Shown here one piece after another: positions 33,558-42,566 of a stretch of DNA of 64,000 bases. Source of the stretch: DAOUBF01 sp034432795 (lineage in GTDB: Bacteria > Chloroflexota > Anaerolineae > DSLN01); assembly GCA_034432795.1 (NCBI GenBank), contig DAOUBF010000086.1:28303-92302 (forward strand). The letters run 5' to 3'. The position numbers were made by a program, and so were the translations under genes. Below the pieces are notes generated by a model that saw only the letters and a list, made by a program, of their open reading frames with translations, did not search any database and was not told the origin of the DNA. Position 1 is the stretch's first letter; the number at the start of each line of letters is the position of its first letter.

Positions 33558-33974
33558 TCATTTCTTCACCCTCCCCCAGGTGTTGACCACGAAGGCCAGC
33601 CCGGCCAGCCACTGCGCCACAGCGGACACCGCCAGCAGTCCGCCCCAGCCGGCCTCAGGCCAGGTGGCGTTGAGCGGCTCGCCCAGCACACGCAAGACCA
33701 GCCCAACGTTGAGCAAGATATAGGTGGCCCAGCCCAGCGCCTCGCTCCCGCGCGGCTTCTCCCGCGAATATTTGGGGAACATCCAGTAGATCACGCCGAA
33801 GATGAGCTGGGCTACCCAACCCAGCATGAAGGTATGGAAATACACCGGTCCCAGGGAGGCGACAGGCACAGCCAGGCCCAGCCCCGATTGGGCCATCAGG
33901 ACGACGCCGAGCACCAGCGCGGCAATCAGGTAGATCAGTGAGGTTTTAACGAACCAGCGTGTCAGAGGAGGCAT
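33558..33974 (-). CDS. Four-helix membrane protein, cytochrome-oxidase/NorB-like (paralog B)
   Basis: About 138 residues; the start at 33974 gives MPPLTRWFVKTSLIYLIAAL. YFHTFMLGWVAQLIFGVIYW followed by MFPKYSR parallels the paralog at 33077 residue for residue (H, GW-x-x-Q, G, W-x-P). It overlaps the 3' end of the multi-pass protein gene upstream by 29 nt. The duplication suggests a two-subunit or heterodimeric membrane assembly. Confidence 0.65.
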   Translation of the reverse strand: MPPLTRWFVKTSLIYLIAALVLGVVLMAQSGLGLAVPVASLGPVYFHTFMLGWVAQLIFGVIYWMFPKYSREKPRGSEALGWATYILLNVGLVLRVLGEPLNATWPEAGWGGLLAVSAVAQWLAGLAFVVNTWGRVKK

Positions 33975-35037
33975 GGCGACTGCTTTGGATAGCGCGCACT
34001 GTGTTCGCCAGAAACACCACAAGCGCCAGCGCGTTGAGCAGCCCACCCCACTGGCGCACCCCGGCCCAGCCCCCCAGGTCGCCGATGACGCGCAGGATCA
34101 GCGAGGCGTGGAGCAGAGCCAGATGGACATAGAATGTAGGCCGGAAGGCCACCTGGCGCCCGGACAATGCTGGCAGGATAATGGGCGCATGCCCGAAGAT
34201 TAACGCGAACACAAAGCCCAGGAAAACCGTGTGGATGAGCGCATCGTACAACGGGCCGGCTGTGGCCCCGGCGAAGACCAGCCAGAGCAGGCCGCCGACC
34301 CCCAACCATACATAGCCGGAGAGCAGGCTGAGGGCGATGAAGCGCGTCAGCCCGGCCTGCCGCACCGTGCGGCGGGCAATGTCATAGCGCCCCAGCCACA
34401 GCGCCAGCGCGATCAGCGCGACCCCGCTCAGGCCCATCCCCAGCCTGAGTGCCAGGATGGAGAGGAGCAGGCCGATCAGGAGAAGGGCGATGGCTGCGAC
34501 GAAGGCGACCTGCGCGAAGCGCGGCGGGCGTAACAGGCGGCCCAGTTCCAGCCGCTCCCCGGCGATGGTCAGTACAACGAAACCCACCCACCAGGCCACC
34601 ACATCGGAGAGGGGCCGCCCGGCCAGCCACAGGCCATTGCCCACAAACCAGGCCAGCGCACCCAACCCCATCGTAGCACTAAACAGCGCGGGCTGCTGGC
34701 GGACGATCACGGCAAAGATGGCTACCAGGCCCAGGCTGCCCAGGGTGACAAACAGCGGGCCGAGAGCGCCGGGAATGCCGATCAGCGTCGCCAGCGCGCC
34801 CAACGCGGTGAGCGCAGGCGCCAGAATGGGCCAGCGGCGGCCCAGCGCCACAGCCCGCTCCAGCGCGATCAGCGTTCCCAGCACGCCGCCGACCATCAGC
34901 GGGCCATGCGCGGCGGGCAGGCTGGCCAGCAAGGGCGGCCAGCCCCAGCCTATCCGCACCAGCCCGGCCCATAGCCCCGCCAACAGCAGCAGGGCGACGC
35001 TGGCGATCAGCGGGAAACGGCTACGAAACGAAGTCAC
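33946..35037 (-). CDS. Multi-pass membrane protein, NnrS-like
   Basis: About 363 residues with around twelve hydrophobic segments, starting at GTG 35037 (MTSFRSRFPLIASVALLLL) inside the end of the DUF2249 gene. Histidines in LPAAHGPLMVGGVLGTLIAL and IHTVFLGFVFALIFGHAP resemble heme-binding positions of the NnrS family, membrane proteins linked to nitric oxide metabolism. The family call is tentative; context (DUF2249, DUF1858, Crp/Fnr regulator, oxidase-like fragments) supports an NO or oxygen-response role. A start further upstream is possible. Confidence 0.55.
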   Translation of the reverse strand: MTSFRSRFPLIASVALLLLAGLWAGLVRIGWGWPPLLASLPAAHGPLMVGGVLGTLIALERAVALGRRWPILAPALTALGALATLIGIPGALGPLFVTLGSLGLVAIFAVIVRQQPALFSATMGLGALAWFVGNGLWLAGRPLSDVVAWWVGFVVLTIAGERLELGRLLRPPRFAQVAFVAAIALLLIGLLLSILALRLGMGLSGVALIALALWLGRYDIARRTVRQAGLTRFIALSLLSGYVWLGVGGLLWLVFAGATAGPLYDALIHTVFLGFVFALIFGHAPIILPALSGRQVAFRPTFYVHLALLHASLILRVIGDLGGWAGVRQWGGLLNALALVVFLANTVRAIQSSRHASSDTLVR

Positions 35038-35269
35038 CGCCACGTTTGCCAATACGTACCCGCCACACTTCCGGCCCCTGCTCCAGATAGTCCCAGGCGA
35101 ACTCCCCTTCACGTTCAAACTTAAACTGGTAATAAAGTGGCCTGGGATCGTGGTCGTTGACCAGGATGAAGGCCTCGCCCGGCTGCAGGCTCTCAAACGT
35201 CTGGAAGATCAGGGGGTGTCGCTGTGGCGGCGGGACCGAGCGCACATCCAATGTCGTCTTAACGTTCAT
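35021..35269 (-). CDS. DUF2249 domain protein
   Basis: An 82-residue protein: TTLDVRSVPPPQRHPLIFQTF, then PGEAFILVNDHDPRPLYYQF and GEFAWDYLEQGPEVWRVRI. This is the SirA/TusA-like DUF2249 fold, often found beside DUF1858 and NO-reductase-related genes. The ATG at 35269 overlaps the stop of the DUF1858 gene by one base (TGATG), so the two are translationally coupled. Biochemical role unknown. Confidence 0.85.
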   Translation of the reverse strand: MNVKTTLDVRSVPPPQRHPLIFQTFESLQPGEAFILVNDHDPRPLYYQFKFEREGEFAWDYLEQGPEVWRVRIGKRGGDFVS

Positions 35270-35508
35270 CAAAGCTCCTCCTCCAGCGCAATGGTTTGCT
35301 CCAGTTCACTGAAGAACTGGTTCAGGTCCAGGCCATAGATCGCGGCCACATCGGCCAGCGTCTCAAAAGGCGCCATGGCACAGCCCACGCACAGCATGTG
35401 GTGGCGGAAGAACACCGGCATCGTCTGCGGCCAGCGGCTCAGCACCTCGGCCACCCTCAGGTCAGGCGCAAGCTGTCGGGATGCCATTCCAGCCCACTCA
35501 TGTTTCAA
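35269..35508 (-). CDS. DUF1858 redox-disulfide domain protein
   Basis: A 79-residue protein with LRVAEVLSRWPQTMPVFFRH and the C-x-x-C of HMLCVGCAMAPFETL (C40, C43), the signature of the hybrid-cluster-protein-associated DUF1858 domain. It follows the Crp/Fnr gene on the same strand after a repeat-filled gap and leads the DUF2249/NnrS-like cluster. Probably involved in thiol redox or metal handling under nitrosative or anaerobic conditions; inferred from context. Confidence 0.82.
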   Translation of the reverse strand: MKHEWAGMASRQLAPDLRVAEVLSRWPQTMPVFFRHHMLCVGCAMAPFETLADVAAIYGLDLNQFFSELEQTIALEEEL

Positions 35509-35582
35509 AACACCACCCCAAGTTTACACGCAGTGGTAAGGCAAGTCTTTGCGGTGGAGCAAACAATATCATGCTGAACGTA

Positions 35583-35797
35583 GGAGCGCACGGCCATGCG
35601 CCCCTACCCCCCACCCTACCCCGCCCAGTACCGGGCTGAGGTCCGGTTCTCCCCCCACCCCACCCCCCCCCACAGAGGGGGGAGGGAGTAATGTGGCCCT
35701 CACCCCTGTGCCCCTCTCCCACGCTGCGGGAGAGGGGGTGACATCTGTTCCCTCCCCCTGGATGGGGGAGGGTCAGGGAGGGGGTGAGCCTATAGGT
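35583..35797. repeat. Compound C-rich/G-rich element, copy 1 (inverted relative to 47.1-47.3 kb)
   Basis: About 200 bp of alternating blocks: GCGCACGGCCATGCGCCCCTA, AGTACCGGGCTGAGGTCCGG, a long C-run, GAGTAATGTGGCCCTCACCC, CTCTCCCACGCTGCGGGAGA, GTGACATCTGTTCCCTCCCC. The reverse complement of the last ~130 bp matches 47145-47270 almost base for base. It fills the gap between the Crp/Fnr and DUF1858 genes and touches the Crp/Fnr stop codon. Confidence 0.75.
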
Positions 35798-35799
35798 TC

Positions 35800-36525
35800 T
35801 CAGTCCTGGTCCTCGGCAATGCGCACCAGGCCATGCGGGAAGTGGATCAGCACCCGTTCGCGCCCGGCCTCCACCAGGCCCTGCTGTTCCCAGCGGCTGA
35901 GGACACGGCTCACCGTAAATAGCGTTGTGCCAGTCATCTCCGCCAGGTCCTGGCGCGACAAAGGCAGGTCAATCAATACGCCGTTCTCCACCTTGCGCCC
36001 TGCCTGCCGCGCCAGGCGCAGCAACGTCCGGGCCACGCGCCGCTCCACGCGCTCGGTGGCCAGTTCGCGCACGCGGTCTTGCAGTTCCTGAACGCGCCCG
36101 GCCAGCAGGCGCAACGCATTCAAGGCCAGGCGCGGCGTGCGCTCCATCAGCCTCACCATGCCCTCCCCGTCCCAGGCCAGCGCCTGGCAGTCCTCCAGTG
36201 CCTGGGCCGAGACCGGATAGGTGGCGTCACCCAGGACAGCGATGCCACCGAACATCTCGCCGGGGTGGACCAGATGCAGGATGACCTGATCGCCTTCGGG
36301 GGTCACCTGGGTCAATCTGACACGCCCCGCCGTGAGCACATACAGCGCGCTGGCGGGGTCACCCTGCTGGAAGAAGAACGCCTCGCGCCTGACCTGGCGG
36401 CGGCGGGCAGCCCGAAGTGCCGCCTGATGCTCTGCAAGGCTCAGGCCCTGAAACAGGGGCGCTTCAGCCAGCCAGCTCAGCGCCTCCTCTGGCCGTCGTT
36501 CCTCGTCCGTCGTCCGTCGTCCCAT
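35800..36525 (-). CDS. Crp/Fnr family transcriptional regulator
   Basis: A 241-residue regulator: cyclic-nucleotide-binding-like beta-roll (about 22-135, with [21 protein letters not shown]), a dimerisation helix (about 140-170) and a winged HTH ([20 protein letters not shown], about 190-210). There is no cysteine cluster for an oxygen-sensing Fe-S centre, so it is not a classical FNR; a heme or NO-sensing DNR-like role is possible. It overlaps the histidine kinase gene by 1 nt. The first residues [11 protein letters not shown] are encoded by a heptamer array. Confidence 0.9.
   Translation of the reverse strand: MGRRTTDEERRPEEALSWLAEAPLFQGLSLAEHQAALRAARRRQVRREAFFFQQGDPASALYVLTAGRVRLTQVTPEGDQVILHLVHPGEMFGGIAVLGDATYPVSAQALEDCQALAWDGEGMVRLMERTPRLALNALRLLAGRVQELQDRVRELATERVERRVARTLLRLARQAGRKVENGVLIDLPLSRQDLAEMTGTTLFTVSRVLSRWEQQGLVEAGRERVLIHFPHGLVRIAEDQD
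36497..36524. repeat. Heptanucleotide array covering the Crp/Fnr start codon
   Basis: Units CGTTCCT CGTCCGT CGTCCGT CGTCCCA (minus strand GGACGAC family). The ATG of the regulator is formed by the last unit. Confidence 0.75.
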
Positions 36526-38696
36526 CAGGGCGTGGGCAAGAGAAAGCGGAAGGTGCTCCCCACCCCCGGCTCACTATCCACCCAGATGTGCCCCCCGTGC
36601 AGTTCCACCAGGTGCTTCACAATCGCCAGGCCCAAGCCTGTGCCGGGGATGCGCTGCACCACCGGGTCATTCCCCCGGTAGAAGCGTTCAAAGATGTGCG
36701 GCATGTCTTCGCGGGAGATGCCGATGCCCGTGTCTATCACGCTAACTTCCACCGCCCCTTCCAGCGCCCGCGCCCGGATGAGGATCTGGCCGCCCACCGG
36801 CGTGTAGTTGTAGGCGTTATCCACCAAGTTCATGAGGATCTGCGTCACCCGTGTCTCGTCGGCCAAAACCGGCGGCAGGTCCGGGGCCACCTCCACCCCG
36901 ATCCAGATGATCTTGCCCTCCTGGGCTTTGCGCCCGTTAACCAGGGCGATCACCCGGCGGATGATCGGTTCCAGGTTCAGCGGCATCAAGGACAGGCCGA
37001 TGCGCCCGCTCTCAATCCGCGACAGGTCCAGCAGGTCATGGACGAGCAGGGTAAGCCGGTCGGCGTTGCTCTGGATGATGCTGAGGAACCTGCGCTGCTG
37101 CTCGCTCACCGGCCCGGCGGCGCCCATGAGCAACAACTCCGCGTAGCCTTTGATCGCCGTCAGCGGCGTGCGCAGTTCGTGCGACACCGTAGAGACGAAG
37201 TCGCTCTTCAGCCGGTCCACCTCCACCTCTTTGGAGATGTCGCGGAACACCGAGACCGAGCCGATGAACTCCTCGCCCATGAACACCGGCGCCAGATGCA
37301 CACTGACGGTGCGCCCTTCAATGTCCAGCCGTTCGGCCAGGAAGGTGCCTTCGTGGCGCGGTGCCGCCTCCCGTGCCCACTGGTAGATCGCCTCGGTCCA
37401 CGAGCGCGCCCCGCCGCCAAACAGCCCCAGGAATTCATCGGTGGAGCGGCCCAGCATGTGCTCACGGCTCAGGCCCAGAATGCGCTCCGCCGCCGCGTTG
37501 AACAGGGTGATCCGTCCATGCGCATCGGCCACCATGACCCCATCGGCAATCGCCTCCAGGATGGCGCGGTTCTTGGCCGCCTCCATGTGCTGCTCGCGCA
37601 GCATCTGGCCCAGCCGTTCGGCCTGGTCACGGATCAGGCGGTAGAGTTCTGCGTTGTTGATGGCGGTGGCCACCTGATTGGCAGCGGCCCGCACCAGACG
37701 CAGGTCATCGGCGCTGAACGCGCCCGCTTCGCTGTGCAGCAGGACAAGCGCCCCCAGCACGTCGCCGGTGGCGATGAGGGGCACGGCCATAGCTGAGCGA
37801 TAAGGTGGCCTCTGGCCCTCCGGCAGCCAGCGCGGCGCCTGGGCGAGATCGGGCACGACGATGGCCTGGCGTTGCTCCATCGCCCAGTTGACCAGGAGCT
37901 GGCTGTATTCCATCGCCCAGGGGCCACTGCCTATGGCCCACTGCCCGCCCTCCCTGGCCGGGTCGCTCAGGAAGATACCCCCCTGTTGCGCCTTGACAGC
38001 AGCGTTCACCAGGTTCAGGGTGCGGTTGAGCACCAGGTCCAGGTCCAGGCTGACGGACAGTTCGGAGGTGATGCGCAGCAGCGTTTCCAGCCGGGCGTGT
38101 TCCTGGGTCAGGGCGCGGTTGGCTTCGCCCAACTCGTTCATGCGGCTCTCGGCGATGCGTTCCAACGCCTGGGTGCGCCGGGCGTAATCGGCCACCAGGG
38201 CCACCTGCGCGGCCAGGGCCTCGGCGTAACCGACCAGGCTGGCATCAAAAGCGTGGGGGTGGGGACTGTGCAGGTGGAGCACGCCGATGGCCCGTGCGCC
38301 GCTCAGCAAGGGCACGATCAGCGCAGAGCGCACCCCGGCATGGACCGGCGCATCCTGCTCGCCCGTCCCCTCCAGGTCGGCGATCAGCCGCGTTTCTCCG
38401 CTGGTGAGGACCTCCGCCTCCAGGGGATCAGAAGCCTCTTCCTCCTGCCGTATATGGGGGGAGTCAGAGGGGGAGAGGGGGCAGCCACGAACGATGCGCC
38501 GGGAGAGAGTATCGCCATCGGGGACCAGGTATAAGTGACCGCAGCGGGCCGCCGTGACACGCAGGGCCTCGTCCAGGGCAAGCTGGAATGCAGCGTTGAG
38601 ATCGGGGGCAGCGCTGAGGATGCGGCTGAGCGCGGCCAGCGAGGCCAGGGGAGTCGCTACGTGGCGCTCGGCGGGGGACGTGGAGACAGTGGTCAC
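36525..38696 (-). CDS. Sensor histidine kinase (GAF-GAF-PAS-HisKA-HATPase)
   Basis: A 723-residue soluble kinase. A first GAF domain (about 20-175), a short coiled coil (about 175-205), a second GAF (about 205-350), a PAS domain (about 375-490; [15 protein letters not shown]), the H-box [20 protein letters not shown] with phospho-acceptor H506, and an ATP-binding domain with N-box [14 protein letters not shown]1 [11 protein letters not shown] and G2 [12 protein letters not shown]. No transmembrane segment, so it senses an intracellular signal. GAF2 contains a heptamer-array insertion (37905-37946). No response regulator lies beside it; the DUF4388 protein and Crp/Fnr regulator are cotranscribed. 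Confidence 0.93.
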   Translation of the reverse strand: MTTVSTSPAERHVATPLASLAALSRILSAAPDLNAAFQLALDEALRVTAARCGHLYLVPDGDTLSRRIVRGCPLSPSDSPHIRQEEEASDPLEAEVLTSGETRLIADLEGTGEQDAPVHAGVRSALIVPLLSGARAIGVLHLHSPHPHAFDASLVGYAEALAAQVALVADYARRTQALERIAESRMNELGEANRALTQEHARLETLLRITSELSVSLDLDLVLNRTLNLVNAAVKAQQGGIFLSDPAREGGQWAIGSGPWAMEYSQLLVNWAMEQRQAIVVPDLAQAPRWLPEGQRPPYRSAMAVPLIATGDVLGALVLLHSEAGAFSADDLRLVRAAANQVATAINNAELYRLIRDQAERLGQMLREQHMEAAKNRAILEAIADGVMVADAHGRITLFNAAAERILGLSREHMLGRSTDEFLGLFGGGARSWTEAIYQWAREAAPRHEGTFLAERLDIEGRTVSVHLAPVFMGEEFIGSVSVFRDISKEVEVDRLKSDFVSTVSHELRTPLTAIKGYAELLLMGAAGPVSEQQRRFLSIIQSNADRLTLLVHDLLDLSRIESGRIGLSLMPLNLEPIIRRVIALVNGRKAQEGKIIWIGVEVAPDLPPVLADETRVTQILMNLVDNAYNYTPVGGQILIRARALEGAVEVSVIDTGIGISREDMPHIFERFYRGNDPVVQRIPGTGLGLAIVKHLVELHGGHIWVDSEPGVGSTFRFLLPTP
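37905..37946. repeat. Heptanucleotide array inside GAF2 of the kinase
   Basis: Six units: GTATTCC ATCGCCC AGGGGCC ACTGCCT ATGGCCC ACTGCCC. They encode the Trp/Ala/Gly-rich stretch around [15 protein letters not shown], which looks like an insertion in the GAF domain. Confidence 0.65.
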
Positions 38697-39394
38697 GGCT
38701 CCGGTTCAATAACCCCCGCTTGGTAGAGGTCACGCAGGATGTGTTGGGCCTGGGCCTCATCCAGATGGGCGGCCTGGGCGATCTGCCGCACCGTATTGCG
38801 CGGGTCCACGAAGGGGAGTAGCCGCCAGGCCTCCGCCGGTAAGGTGGGCAGGGGCTGCGGCGGTACAGGGGCGATGCGGAAGCGTGCCTGTGGGTCGGGC
38901 AGAGGTGCCTGGGCCCGCCGGGCCTCCTCCTGGCGGCGTTGCGCCTCGGCCATGACCTCCTGCGTATCCAGCAGCGTGGTGATCTGGCCCTCGGAGGGCA
39001 GTTCGCCGTCCTCAAAACGAAACTCTCCGGACAGCCAGGCGAGCACCTCACAGGCAATGTCCAGGGTGCGCGCGCGCACGGTGCGGAGGATGGCCTCCTG
39101 GGTGGCAAGCCCCGCGCTGATGAGCATGAGGGCCAGTTCCTTGTCGCCAGCTTCGGGCGAACCGGGGAGCACAGCCAGCGCCTGTTCGCGGCTGAGGACG
39201 CCGGCCCCCTCCAGGATGCTCAAGAGGTCATTCTGCCCGGTATAGGCCGCGTGGATCAGTTGGCCCTCCTGGAAGGCCAGGCGCGCAGCCTGACCAGCGC
39301 GTTCCACCGTGAGAGTGCCGGTTTTGCGAGCCGAACGGATCAGGCCCAGCAGGTTGGCGATGGGAAAATCGCGCAGGTTGCCTTTAAGTGCCAT
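38693..39394 (-). CDS. DUF4388 domain protein (PatA N-terminal-like)
   Basis: A 233-residue protein starting MALKGNLRDFPIANLLGLIR, with SARKTGTLTVERAGQAARLA and FQEGQLIHAAYTG, the DUF4388 pattern found in signalling proteins of Chloroflexota, Deltaproteobacteria and Deinococci. The C-terminal part (about 165-233; FVDPRNTVRQIAQAAHLDEA) looks like a small winged-helix-type module. It is the first gene of the kinase/regulator operon and overlaps the kinase gene by 4 nt. Probably a signalling scaffold. Confidence 0.8.
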   Translation of the reverse strand: MALKGNLRDFPIANLLGLIRSARKTGTLTVERAGQAARLAFQEGQLIHAAYTGQNDLLSILEGAGVLSREQALAVLPGSPEAGDKELALMLISAGLATQEAILRTVRARTLDIACEVLAWLSGEFRFEDGELPSEGQITTLLDTQEVMAEAQRRQEEARRAQAPLPDPQARFRIAPVPPQPLPTLPAEAWRLLPFVDPRNTVRQIAQAAHLDEAQAQHILRDLYQAGVIEPEP

Positions 39395-39426
39395 CTGCCC
39401 GCCTTCATGTGATGAGGATAGTTCAG

Positions 39427-39455
39427 ATTATAGTCACTCTCTTATGCCAAGTCAA
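39427..39455 (-). promoter_or_regulatory. Consensus-like promoter of the DUF4388-kinase-Crp operon
   Basis: On the minus strand TTGACT (39450-39455), 17 nt, TATAAT (39427-39432). The expected transcription start is near 39420, about 25 nt before the ATG at 39394. Confidence 0.8.
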
Positions 39456-39550
39456 CCTCTCCCCTAAAGCCGGATGCATTTCCGTCGTGTGCTATGATAG
39501 CGACCATCCAACGCTGCCTGGGGGTGGATCTCCCCCTTCTGGGCACTCTC

Positions 39551-39559
39551 TGCTATACT
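39551..39559 (+). promoter_or_regulatory. Extended -10 element of murJ, probable leaderless start
   Basis: TGCTATACT combines the extended -10 TG with TATACT (39554-39559); the ATG follows at 39569 after nine bases. Transcription would begin about at the start codon. Confidence 0.55.
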
Positions 39560-39568
39560 TCTCCCTGC

Positions 39569-41125
39569 ATGAGCGAGCACAGAGGGCTGCCCCCCCATCA
39601 GATCGCACGGGCCGCGCTGGTGATTATGGCGGCCTATATCCTCAGCAACCTGGTCGGCCTGGCCCGCCAGATCGTTGTCAGCCAGGCGTTTGGCACCAGC
39701 GCCGAACTGGACGCCTATTGGGCCGCCTTCCGCCTGCCGGACTTCTTATTCACGCTCGTGGCGGGTGGCGCGCTGGCCTCGGCCTTCCTGCCCACTTTCA
39801 CGGCTGCGTTAGCACGTGGCGACCGCCTGGGGGCCTGGCGGCTCGCCAGCGCGGTGGCCAATCTGGTCCTGATCATCCTGGTCTGCGGCGCACTCCTCCT
39901 GGCGGTGGCGGCGCCGCTGCTGGTGGCTACGGTCGTTGCCCCAGGGTTCAGCCCATCACAGCAGGCGTGGACCGTGTACCTGATGCGGGTGATGGTGCTT
40001 TCGCCCATCCTGTTTGGGCTGAGCGGCCTGCTCAGCGCGATCTTGAACGCCCACCAGCATTTCCTCCTGCCCGCCATTGCCCCCATCCTGTACAACGTCG
40101 GCATCATGATCGGGGCCGTCTTCCTGGCGCCCCTGCCGGGGATGGGCGTTCGCGGGCTGGCCTTCGGCGTTGTATTGGGCGCGGCTCTACATCTGGCTAT
40201 CCAGTTGATCGGGCTGAAGGGACGCAGCGCACAGTATGTCCCCACTCTGGGGCTGAATGACCCCCAACTCCATGAGGTGGCCCGGCTGATGTTGCCCCGG
40301 CTGCTCGGCGTGGCGGTCGTCCAGCTCAATTTCCAGGTCAACACTATCCTGGCCAGCGGCCTGGAGGCGGGCAGCCTGTCGGCGTTGACCCTGGCCTGGA
40401 TGATCTTCCTGCTCCCCCAGGCCGTAATCGCCCAATCCGCAGCCACTGCGGCCTTCCCCACGCTGGCGACGCTGGTGGCGCAGGGGCGGCTAGACGAGAT
40501 GCGGCACACGCTGGCGACGACATTGCGCAACGTGCTCTTCCTGGCGATCCCGGCCTCGCTCGGCCTGATCCTGCTGCGCGACCCCCTGATCCGCTTCCTG
40601 TTCCAGCGAGGGGAGTTTGATGCGCGTTCCACCGCGCTCACCAGTTGGGCACTGGGTCTGTATGCTCTGGGCCTGGTCGGCCATTCGGTACTGGAGGTCC
40701 TGGTTCGTGCGTTTTACGCCATGCATGATACACGCACGCCGGTCGTGGTGGGGGCGGGCGCGATGGGCCTCAACATCGTCTTGAGCCTGACGCTGATCCA
40801 GGTCTTCAGACCCTTCGGCCTGTTTCCGCACGGTGGCCTGGCGTTGGCGAACAGCATTGCCGCGACCGTAGAGACGCTGGTACTCGTCTGGCTGATCCGC
40901 AAGCGGTTAGGTGGGCTGGAGGGCCGCCGCACCCTGGCGACGTTGGTGCGCGCCAGCGTGGCGGCCCTGGGCATGGCCCTGGTTGTGCTCGCCAGCGCGA
41001 CCTGGCTGCCTGTCCGTTCCGACCCCTGGATTGTGGCCTCGGGTGTGGCCCTGGGCGGGGGCGTGTACCTGGGCCTGGCGTTGCTGTTGCGCTCGGAGGA
41101 AGTGCACAGCCTGCGCGTGCGGTGA
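39569..41125 (+). CDS. murJ: Lipid II flippase MurJ
   Basis: A 518-residue membrane protein with about fourteen transmembrane segments, of the MOP superfamily. The first helix contains AYILSNLVGLARQIVVSQAF, and the MurJ hallmarks AYWAAFRLPDFLF and ASAFLPTF follow. LIRFLFQRGEFDARST matches the conserved LFxRGxF motif. It flips lipid II for peptidoglycan synthesis. The start MSEHRGLPPHQIARAAL at 39569 fits the extended -10 box; an upstream in-frame ATG at 39494 lies before that promoter. Confidence 0.93.
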   Translation: MSEHRGLPPHQIARAALVIMAAYILSNLVGLARQIVVSQAFGTSAELDAYWAAFRLPDFLFTLVAGGALASAFLPTFTAALARGDRLGAWRLASAVANLVLIILVCGALLLAVAAPLLVATVVAPGFSPSQQAWTVYLMRVMVLSPILFGLSGLLSAILNAHQHFLLPAIAPILYNVGIMIGAVFLAPLPGMGVRGLAFGVVLGAALHLAIQLIGLKGRSAQYVPTLGLNDPQLHEVARLMLPRLLGVAVVQLNFQVNTILASGLEAGSLSALTLAWMIFLLPQAVIAQSAATAAFPTLATLVAQGRLDEMRHTLATTLRNVLFLAIPASLGLILLRDPLIRFLFQRGEFDARSTALTSWALGLYALGLVGHSVLEVLVRAFYAMHDTRTPVVVGAGAMGLNIVLSLTLIQVFRPFGLFPHGGLALANSIAATVETLVLVWLIRKRLGGLEGRRTLATLVRASVAALGMALVVLASATWLPVRSDPWIVASGVALGGGVYLGLALLLRSEEVHSLRVR

Positions 41126-41136
41126 CATGCTCCCAA

Positions 41137-41154
41137 ACCGGGCCAAAGCCCGGT
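41137..41154 (+). terminator. Hairpin after murJ
   Basis: ACCGGGC-CAAA-GCCCGGT, a 7-bp stem 11 nt after the murJ stop. It has no U-run and is related to the CCGGGC palindromes at 5.4 and 35.6 kb, so it may be a repeat rather than a true terminator. Confidence 0.35.
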
Positions 41155-41191
41155 ACCGGGCCATACAGTACTCACTTGTGCCAAGAGCGGT

Positions 41192-41197
41192 TATAAT
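41192..41197 (+). promoter_or_regulatory. -10 box of sugar dehydrogenase gene, probable leaderless start
   Basis: TATAAT lies 7 nt upstream of the ATG at 41205, so the transcript can carry no Shine-Dalgarno sequence. No clear -35 hexamer. Confidence 0.55.
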
Positions 41198-41204
41198 TGT
41201 TTTC

Positions 41205-42566
41205 ATGATCGCTCATCCCCCCCTGGCCAGAGGCAGCATCCTGGGCGCGTGCCTGGCGCTGGCGCTGGGGGCGCTTGTGGCCTGCCAATCTGGCCAGCCC
41301 ACGCCGACGCCCACGCCGTTGCCCCCCACCGCCCGACCCACCACGGCGGTGCCTGCATTCACCCCTCCCCCCTCAGAAGGAGGAGGCGAGGTGAGCAGCC
41401 CGACTGCGACAGCCTTGCGGCCGTCGCCTGAGCCGACCCGCGCAACGGCCACGCCACCGCCCACGCCCACGTCGGCGGGCTTCAACCCGCGTGCCTTCCG
41501 ACTGGGCCTCGTGCCGGTCGTCACCGGCCTGAACCTGCCGCTCTTCGCCACGCACGCTGGCGACGGCAGCGGCGATATTTACATCGTGGAAAAGCGCGGG
41601 ACAATTCGGGTCGTCTCCAATGGGGCGCTGCGCGAGATGCCCTTCCTGGACATCACCTCTATCGTGGGATCGCGGGGGAGCGAGCAGGGGCTGTTGGGTC
41701 TGGCCTTCCACCCGAATTACCCCGCCAATCGCCAGTTCTTTGTCAACTACACGGACCTGAACGGAGATACGGTCATCGCCCGTTACACGGCCCGGCCTGA
41801 TGGCGCCACCGCCGACCCGAACAGCGCCAGGCTGGTCCTCAAGATCGATCAGCCTTATCCCAATCACAACGGGGGGATGCTGGCCTTCGGCCCAGATGGG
41901 AAGCTGTGGATCGGCACGGGCGATGGCGGTTCCGCTGGCGACCCCCAGCGGAACGCCCAAAACCGACAGTCGTTGCTCGGCAAGATGCTGCGCATTGACG
42001 TGGATAGCGGCGACCCCTACGGCATCCCGCCGGATAACCCCTTCGTCAATGACCCCACCACCCGGCCGGAGATCTGGGCGCTGGGCCTGCGCAACCCCTG
42101 GCGCTATAGTTTTGACCGGGCCACAGGCGACCTGTACATCGGCGATGTCGGCCAGGGTTCATGGGAAGAGATTGACCTGCAACGGGCGGGCAGTCCGGGC
42201 GGCCAAAACTACGGCTGGAATATTATGGAAGGCGGGCATTGCTTTCGCAGCGCAGCCTGTGACCCGACCGGCCTGGAGATGCCTATCGCGGAGTACCCCA
42301 CGCACGAGAATGGCACCTGCGCCGTGACCGGTGGCTACGTGTATCGCGGCCAGGCCTACCCTGCGATGGTGGGGGGCTACTTCTACGCCGATTACTGCGG
42401 CGGCCAGATCTGGGCACTGGCCCCCAGCCCGGAGGGCACCTGGCAGAGCACCCTGCTCCTGGACACCGACCTGTCCATCAGCTCCTTCGGCGAGGACGAA
42501 GCCGGGGAGTTGTATATCACCACCTTTGACGGGGTGTTGTACCGCCTGGTGGCGGTGGCTCCGTAA
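41205..42566 (+). CDS. Secreted PQQ-dependent sugar dehydrogenase (GSDH family lipoprotein)
   Basis: A 453-residue protein. Residues 1-27 form a lipoprotein signal (hydrophobic core, then LVAC with C27). A Thr/Pro-rich linker follows, part of which (FTPPPSEGGGE) is encoded by a C-rich/G-rich repeat. The catalytic domain is a six-bladed propeller of the glucose/sorbosone dehydrogenase family: EQGLLGLAFHPNY, the active-site histidine in NHNGGMLAFGPDGKLWIGTG, RNPWRYSFD and GQNYGWNIMEGGHCF. It should oxidise sugars outside the membrane with PQQ. The start ATG 41205 is set by the signal peptide and the -10 box. Confidence 0.9.
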   Translation: MIAHPPLARGSILGACLALALGALVACQSGQPTPTPTPLPPTARPTTAVPAFTPPPSEGGGEVSSPTATALRPSPEPTRATATPPPTPTSAGFNPRAFRLGLVPVVTGLNLPLFATHAGDGSGDIYIVEKRGTIRVVSNGALREMPFLDITSIVGSRGSEQGLLGLAFHPNYPANRQFFVNYTDLNGDTVIARYTARPDGATADPNSARLVLKIDQPYPNHNGGMLAFGPDGKLWIGTGDGGSAGDPQRNAQNRQSLLGKMLRIDVDSGDPYGIPPDNPFVNDPTTRPEIWALGLRNPWRYSFDRATGDLYIGDVGQGSWEEIDLQRAGSPGGQNYGWNIMEGGHCFRSAACDPTGLEMPIAEYPTHENGTCAVTGGYVYRGQAYPAMVGGYFYADYCGGQIWALAPSPEGTWQSTLLLDTDLSISSFGEDEAGELYITTFDGVLYRLVAVAP

